Shown: piece by piece, positions 58,561-64,000 of the stretch
Numbering within the stretch: the first letter of the stretch is position 1
Layout: each line of letters starts with the position of its first letter
Source: Ascochyta rabiei
Lineage: Eukaryota; Ascomycota; Dothideomycetes; Pleosporales; Didymellaceae
DNA: 64,000 bases
Reading direction: 5' to 3'
Assembly: GCF_004011695.2 (NCBI RefSeq)
Contig: NC_082408.1
Span: 2,512,641 to 2,576,640 of the forward strand
Program-made: the position numbers and the translations under genes
Notes under the pieces: generated by a model
What the model was told of the DNA's origin: nothing
Seen by the model: the letters and a program-made list of their open reading frames with translations, nothing else
Databases searched by the model: none

Positions 58561-60323
58561 AGAGCCGATCATTTAAGAAGAGCCCCCGATCCAGGAAGAG
58601 CCCGCAAACCAGGAAGAGCACCCAAAAGCAAATAAGTCCCTAACCTAAAGCAGCTGTTTGTATTAAAAAGAAAGCGCAGGATCAAGACAACAAAAATTAG
58701 GGAAAAGTAAGATGTAGAGAGGAGGAGGCATTTAAAAAGGTGTTTTGGGCGTTTAGAGAGTATGGTCACAAGATAGAACAGTAGTTAGGGGAAGTTTGGC
58801 AAACCCGATTGTGGTGCCGCAGCTAGAAAGGCATTCCTAATCCTGTAGATGTTGTAGTGCGTAAGAGAAGGGTGGGCGGTGGGCCCGTCAGGTGTCACAA
58901 AGCAGTCGGGCGGGGCGGTAGAGGGTGAAGGAGAAAGAGGGGAGGTGGGTGGAGCCGTGATAAGGTATCACGAGCAAAGGATAAGGGAGAGAAGAGGGTA
59001 GAAGAAGGGGTGGGCGGTGGGCCCGTGGGTGTTTTAAGAGAGGGTCGCCGAGAAGAAGGGAGAAGAGGGTGGGCAGTGGGCCCGTAAGGTGTCACAAAGA
59101 AGCCGAGCGCAGCGGTGAAGTAGAAGGGGGGGGCAGAAGGCCCGTAGGGAGGCACAAGAAGCGCAGTAGTTAAGAAAAGAGAAGAGGTAGGCGACAAAGC
59201 TGTAATGAGGTATCATTAAGAGGTCAACATAGCAAAGCAGTAGAGAGGTAAGCTGTAATAATGTATTACAAGGACGCCGAGCAAAGTAGTTAACAATAGC
59301 ACAGAGCAAGAAGAGGCCGACAGTAAGGCGTACAACCCATAGAGGTGCCCCCAAGCCCATAGAGAGGTCCGTAACCCGTGAAGAGGCCCCCGTAACCAGT
59401 GCGTTAGTGACGCGTAACAGGGGTGTAGCAGATACCCGTCCAAGAGTGCAGCAAGTGTCAACAGAAGCGTGGTCAAGACCATTAGAGAAAGGCGAAAGGG
59501 TAGAGAGGGAGGGAAGGCGGGCAGTTAAGGAGCATAACCTGTGACCAGTAAGAGACAACAGCAAAACAGCCCGTAAAAGGCCCCGTAACCCGCAAGAAGA
59601 TTAACAGAGCAAGCAGATCAGTTGTCAAAAGCAGAAGAGCACAGCATCAAACTATAGAAATGATCGAGACAGCGTTTAGGGGAGAAGAACCGAAGGGGGG
59701 CCTGTAAGGCGTCACAAGAGAGTAAGCGTAACAAAGACGTCAGATAAGTGAAGTTAGGTTCAGGACCAGACATAGGTCGAGGTTAGGGTTAGGGTTAGCC
59801 GCATTTGCAGGCCGGCAACCGGTAGGGGGTATAACGGAAACCCGCCCAAGAGTGCACAGGGCATATTGAGCGTTAGAGAGACGCGCCTGCAAACCAAAAA
59901 GGCTGTAACACGTAAGAGAGGGGTAGGTGGTGGGCCCGTCAGGTGTCATAAGAGAGCAGCAAGGAGGGAAGGGAAAGTTAAAGATAGGAAAAAGTGTCAA
60001 GTTGAAAGTAAAAGAAGGAGAAAGGAGATAGGAGTTGAGGAGAAGAGGGTGGTCGAGGAGAAGAGGGTGAGGGGAGTAGAGGGGTGGGCGGGGGGGGGGG
60101 CCCGTGGATATGCTCCCGGAGCGGAGCGGTTGAGAGTGAAGGAGGGAAGGTGGTTGAGACCGCGGAGCGGAACAGAAGAGAGTGAAGGAGGGAAGGTAGT
60201 TAAGACCGCAGAGCGGAATAGAAGAGAGAGAAAAAAGACAGTAGCGTAGTAATAGTAGTAAAGAAGAAGAAAAGAAAGAAGAAAAAAAGCATAGTAGTAG
60301 TTAAGCACAAAGGAATAGAGTTC
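58561..60323. repeat. GC-rich degenerate repeats (GGGTGGGCGGTGGGCCCGT units)
   Basis: Units recur near 58,871, 59,008, 59,068, 59,127, 59,927 and 60,084, with companion phrases such as GTGTCACAAAG. Two adjacent copies of a roughly 50-bp unit at 60,135-60,185 and 60,186-60,235 differ only by G-to-A and C-to-T. TTAGGGTTAGGG occurs internally at 59,780. A G14 run lies near 60,087-60,101. Frames on either strand here are repeat-derived. Confidence 0.7.
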
Positions 60324-63300
60324 AGAGTTTTTTATAAGTAGGAGAAGATAGAAATAATAATAAAAAAAGTATAGAAGAAAATTAAGAGATAAGAAAGTAA
60401 TAATAGTAGTTATAGTTTTGATATAAGAAGAGAGTAAGAGTTTTTTAAAAAAAAGTAGAAGAGTAAAATTTAAAGTATTAAAAAAGAGAGAAGAAGGAGA
60501 ATAGGAAAAGAAAGAATAGTAGTTTAAAGAAAGATTGTTGAAAAGTAGAGAAGATTAGGAGTAGTAGAATAAGGAAAGGAAAAGATAAGGAAAGTAGAAA
60601 GGATAGAGAAAAGTAGTAAGGATTAGAGAATAGGTGTTGTGAGTAGAAGAGTAGAGGGAAGAAAAAGAGAAGAGAAGAAGAAGTAGGAGAGAGTAGAGTA
60701 AAGAGAAGAATAAAGTAAGGAAGAAAGTAGAGTATGGAAAAGAGTAGAGTAAGGGAGAAGAAGAGGGTAAGTGTAAGGGTTAAAGTTTTAGAGTAAGAAG
60801 AGGGTTAGGGTTTTAGAGTTAGAAGAGAGTTAGGGTGTTAATATAGAAAGAGTAGAAGGGGGTTAAGAGAAAAGAAGTAGAAATAGATAAAGAAAGAAGT
60901 AGGTAGAAGTATAAGAAGAGAGATAAAAAGAAGGAAGAAGAAAGTTAAAAATAGAAGTAGTTTAGTAGATAGAAGAAGTGAAAGGAGAAGAGAAAGAGTT
61001 AAAGTGTTAGAGAAAAGAGAAGAGGAAGAAGAAGAGAGAGAAAAGAGTAAAAAGAAGAAAGAAGAGATAAGAGGGTAAAAAATTAAGGTAAGAGAAAAGG
61101 TAAATAAGAAAGTAGAAGTAATAGTTGAGGTTTTAGTGTAGGAGAAGATGTGGAGTGTAAAAAAGAAAAGAAAGAGAAGTAAAGTTAAAAAGAAATAGTT
61201 GTGTAGAGGGAAGATAAGGTATATAGAAAGGAAAGTAGTAAAGAAAAGTTAAGGGTTAAAGAAAAAGTTAAAGAAGAAGAAAGAAAAAAAAGTAAGAAAA
61301 GAAGAAAGTAGAAAAGAAGAAAAGAGGTGTTAAGAGAAGAAAGAGTAGAAGGTAAAGAAGAAAGTATAGAGGAAGATAGAGGAGTAAGAAAAGTTAAGAG
61401 AAGTAAAGTTAAGGAGGAAGTGTAGAGTAAAAGGTTGAGTTGAGGTTTTAGAAGAAAGAAAGTGTTAGGGTTTTAAGAAAGATTAGAAAAGAGGTGAGAA
61501 TTTGAAGGTAGTGAGAAGAAGAAAGAAAAAGAGGAGGGTTTAGAAGAAGAAGAGAAGGGAGGAAGAGAGAAGAAGTAGAAAAAAAGAAGATGTAGTAGAA
61601 GGAAAGTTTTGAGGATTGTAAAGTGGTAAGAATGTAAGTAAAAAAAGAAGAATGTAAGAGTAAGAGAAGGGAAAAAGAAGAGTGTAAGAGTAAGGGTTAG
61701 GGTTTTGGTGTAAGAAGAGGGTTAGGGTTTTGGTGTAAGAAGAGGGTTAGGGTTTTAGTGTAAGAAGAGGGTTAGGGCTTTAGTGTAAGAAAAGAGTTAG
61801 GGTTTAAAAAAAAAGAATAGTTAGTAGAGAAAAGTAAGTGGAAAGAGTAGGTAAAGATAGGTTAAAAGAAAGATAGAAAAAGAAAGAGAGAAGAGAGAGT
61901 ATTTTAATGTTTTAGAAAAGAAAAAAGAAGATATGTGTAAGATAAAGAATAAAGTAAGGGATTAGAGAGAAGTAGTAGAAAGGAGTAAATGTTTAAGAGT
62001 AAAAAAGTGGAGAGAGAAGAAAAAGGTAAGAAAAAAGAGTTAAGAAGAAGGAGGTAAGAATGAGTGAGAAAAGGTAAAGATAAGAGAGAAAGAGAGTAAG
62101 AGAAGAAGAGTGTAGAGGTGAGGGTTAGGGTTTTAGTGTAAGAAGAAAGGTTAGGGTTAAAGTAGAGGAGAGTGTAGAAAGGAAAGAGGTAGAGGTAAGA
62201 GTGTAAGTAAAAGTAAGGGGTAGAGTTTTAGAGTAAGAGAAGAGTAGAGGTAGAAGAGAGAGAGTAGAGAAGAGAGTGAAAGTAGAAGTAAGTGTAAGTA
62301 AAGGTAAGAGTAAGAGAGGGTAGAGCGTAAGAGGAAGAGTTAAGGAGAGAAGTAGAGAGTAAAGATTAGAAGAAGGAAGAAAGTAGGGATAAGGAAGAGA
62401 AAGTGTAAGGGTTTTAATGTAAGAATAAAGAAGAGTGTAAGAGTAAGTATGAGGGTTTTAGTGTAGGAAGAGGGTTGGGGTTTTAAGTAAAAGTAGAAGA
62501 AAAGAGAAAGATGTAGTAAGTGGTAGAAAAGAGTAGAAGAAAGAGAAGGAAGAAGTAGAATAAGTTAAAGAAAAAGTAGTGTTTAAGAGTTAAGAAAGTA
62601 GGAAAAAGGAGAAGAAAGTAGAGGTAATAAGTAAAAAGAGAAAGAAGTAGTAGAAGTAGTAGAAGAGGTAGTAGTAGAGAAGGAGTTTAGATTGTAAAAG
62701 GGTTAGGGTTTTAGTGTAGGAAAAGTGTTAGGGTTTTGGTGTAGGAAGAGTAGGTAAAGGTTGAGGAAAAGAAAGGTGAGAAAAGGAAAAAAGAAGAAAG
62801 AGAGTTTTGTAGTAAAGTTTTAGAAAAAGAAGGAGAAGGTGAGTGTAGGTTAAAGAAGAAAGTAAGAGGTGAAAAAAAAGTAAGTAGAAGGAAGTAAGTG
62901 TTAGGAGTAAAAAAGTAGAAAGAGAAGGAGAGTTAAGAAGAAGAATTAAGAAGAAGAGAGTAGAAGTGAAGGTGAAAAAGAGGGAGAAAATGTAGGGGTG
63001 AGGGAGAAAGAGAGTAAGAGAGTTAAAGAAGAAGAGTGTAAGGGTAAGGGGTAGGGTTAAGTTAGAAAGAAGAGTTAGAGGAGTTTAAGGGTTGGGGAAA
63101 AAAGGGTAGAAGAGAAGGAGGTGAAAATAGAAGAGAGGGAAGAAAAGTAAAGTAGAGTGTGAAGAAAGTAAGAAAAAGAAAGTAAGAGTAAAATAGTAAG
63201 TAGTAGAAAGAGAAGTAAGGATAGAAGGAAAAGTAGAAGAAAGAATAGAAAAGAGTAGAGGAAAGAAAAGAAAAGGGAAAAAGGGAGTAGAGGTAGAAGT

Positions 63301-63895
63301 AGTAGTAGTAGAGAAAAGGGTTAGGGTTTTAGAGTAAGAAGAGTGTTAGGGTTTTAGTGTTAGAAAAGAGGTTAGTAGAGAGAAGTAAGTGGAAAGAGTA
63401 GGAAAAGAAAAAAAGAAGGAAGGAGGTTTTAGAGTTGTAAAGAAGGAAAAGAAGGTAAGTGTAAGGTGAAGAAAGAGAGTAAGGAGTTAAAAAGAGGTAG
63501 GTAGGAGAAGGTAAGTGTTAAGAGTAAAAAAGAAAAGAGATAAGAAAAAGATAGAGAAAAAGAGTTAAGAAGAAGGAGTTAAGAAAGAGTAAGAAAAAAG
63601 AGGTTAAGGTGAAAGTAGAAGAGAGTGTAAGTAAGAGTAAGGTTTAGGGTTTTAGTGTATGGAAAGAGGGTAGGTAAGAGAAAAGAGAGAAAGAAGAGAA
63701 GAGTAGAGGTAAAAGAGAAAGAGTAGAGATGAGTGTAAAAGGAGTAGTAAGTGTAAGTAAAGGTAAGGAAGAGGGAGGGTTTAGAAGTAGGAGAGGGTGT
63801 AAGAGTAAGGGTTAGAAGAAGGAAGAAAGAAAGTAGGAGTAAAGAAGAGAAAGTGTAAGAGTAAGTGTTAGGTTATAGGGTTTTAGTGTAGGAAG
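60324..63895. repeat. Cytosine-free purine-rich telomere-adjacent tract
   Basis: The plus strand from 60,324 to the end has only two C (61,778 and 62,326), while G stays frequent. It is made of AAGAAG/GTAGAG/GTAAG-type words with scattered TTAGGG-containing repeat blocks (61,695-61,810, 62,120-62,155, 62,455-62,480, 62,700-62,750, 63,320-63,370, 63,880). It has no coding capacity. It is the G-rich strand that continues into the telomere. Confidence 0.9.
61690..61810. repeat. 25-bp telomere-like repeat block
   Basis: Four successive units of GTGTAAGAAGAGGGTTAGGG plus TTTTA/G, each carrying a GGGTTAGGG core. One unit has the only C in the block, at 61,778. Confidence 0.85.
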
Positions 63896-64000
63896 AGGGT
63901 TAGGGTTAGGTTAGGGTTAGGGTTAGGGTTAGGGTTAGGGTTAGGGTTAGGGTTAGGGTTAGGGTTAGGGTTAGGGTTAGGGTTAGGGTTAGGGTTAGGG
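63896..64000 (+). repeat. Telomere repeat array (TTAGGG)n
   Basis: Continuous TTAGGG units to the end of the window, reading 5'-3' outward, with one short TTAGG unit near 63,905. It marks the right end of the chromosome as assembled. The total length is unknown because the window stops here. Confidence 0.97.

Noticed and set aside
58895..60308. Hydrophobic Leu/Ser/Pro-rich minus-strand frames and an Arg-rich plus frame
   Set aside because: Product of GC-rich repeat composition; no start context, no conserved pattern, both strands open.
1..64000. tRNA or rRNA genes
   Set aside because: No cloverleaf or rRNA-like stretch was noticed by eye on either strand; a covariance search could still find one.

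Overview
The window is the right end of a chromosome from a filamentous ascomycete (Pezizomycotina). It ends in TTAGGG telomere repeats at about 63,896-64,000. Most transposon-derived sequence carries the mark of repeat-induced point mutation (RIP): CpA/TpG are replaced by TpA, and CAG, CAA and TGG codons become stops while reading frames stay aligned. Short introns, RIP, and Tad-like LINE, Ty3, Ty1, pogo/Fot1 and Harbinger elements all fit this group. A Dothideomycete is my guess but is not demonstrated.

Layout. 1-13.8 kb: nested retrotransposon remnants (LINE copy A, two Ty3/gypsy pieces, the 5' half of a Ty1/copia element, half a pogo element). 13.8-15.9 kb: a RIP-free island with one apparently intact three-exon gene of the fungal PD-(D/E)XK nuclease-like family. 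15.9-36.2 kb: a transposon nest. It holds pogo elements P3 (split by P2), P4, P6 and P8, a 434-bp MITE, a long gypsy element with an OrsD-free ordinary gag-pol layout, and LINE copy B with a 16-bp target site duplication. 36.2-39.9 kb: a less mutated island with a second PD-(D/E)XK-like gene killed by three RIP-type stops, then an exact 68-bp minisatellite. 40-44.4 kb: pogo element P7 and a Harbinger-like element. 44.4-49.3 kb: host-like sequence with a coiled-coil gene carrying a one-base frameshift. 49.3-50.1 kb: the 3' end of a copia element.

From 50.1 kb to the end is the subtelomere proper. A telomere-linked RecQ helicase gene (53,061-57,773, plus strand) has OrsD-type zinc fingers at its N-terminus. 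It lies head-to-head, 200 bp away, with an unrecognised 577-codon gene (minus strand). Both are riddled with stops but free of frameshifts, so they were probably one divergent telomere-associated unit before RIP. Beyond them come GC-rich minisatellites and then a 3.67-kb tract in which the plus strand has only two cytosines, running into the telomere. That strand-asymmetric tract is the most unusual feature here.

In functional terms probably only the PD-(D/E)XK gene at 14.2-15.7 kb is still a working gene. All transposon proteins seen are broken. Boundaries of heavily mutated elements are approximate unless a terminal repeat or target duplication is cited.
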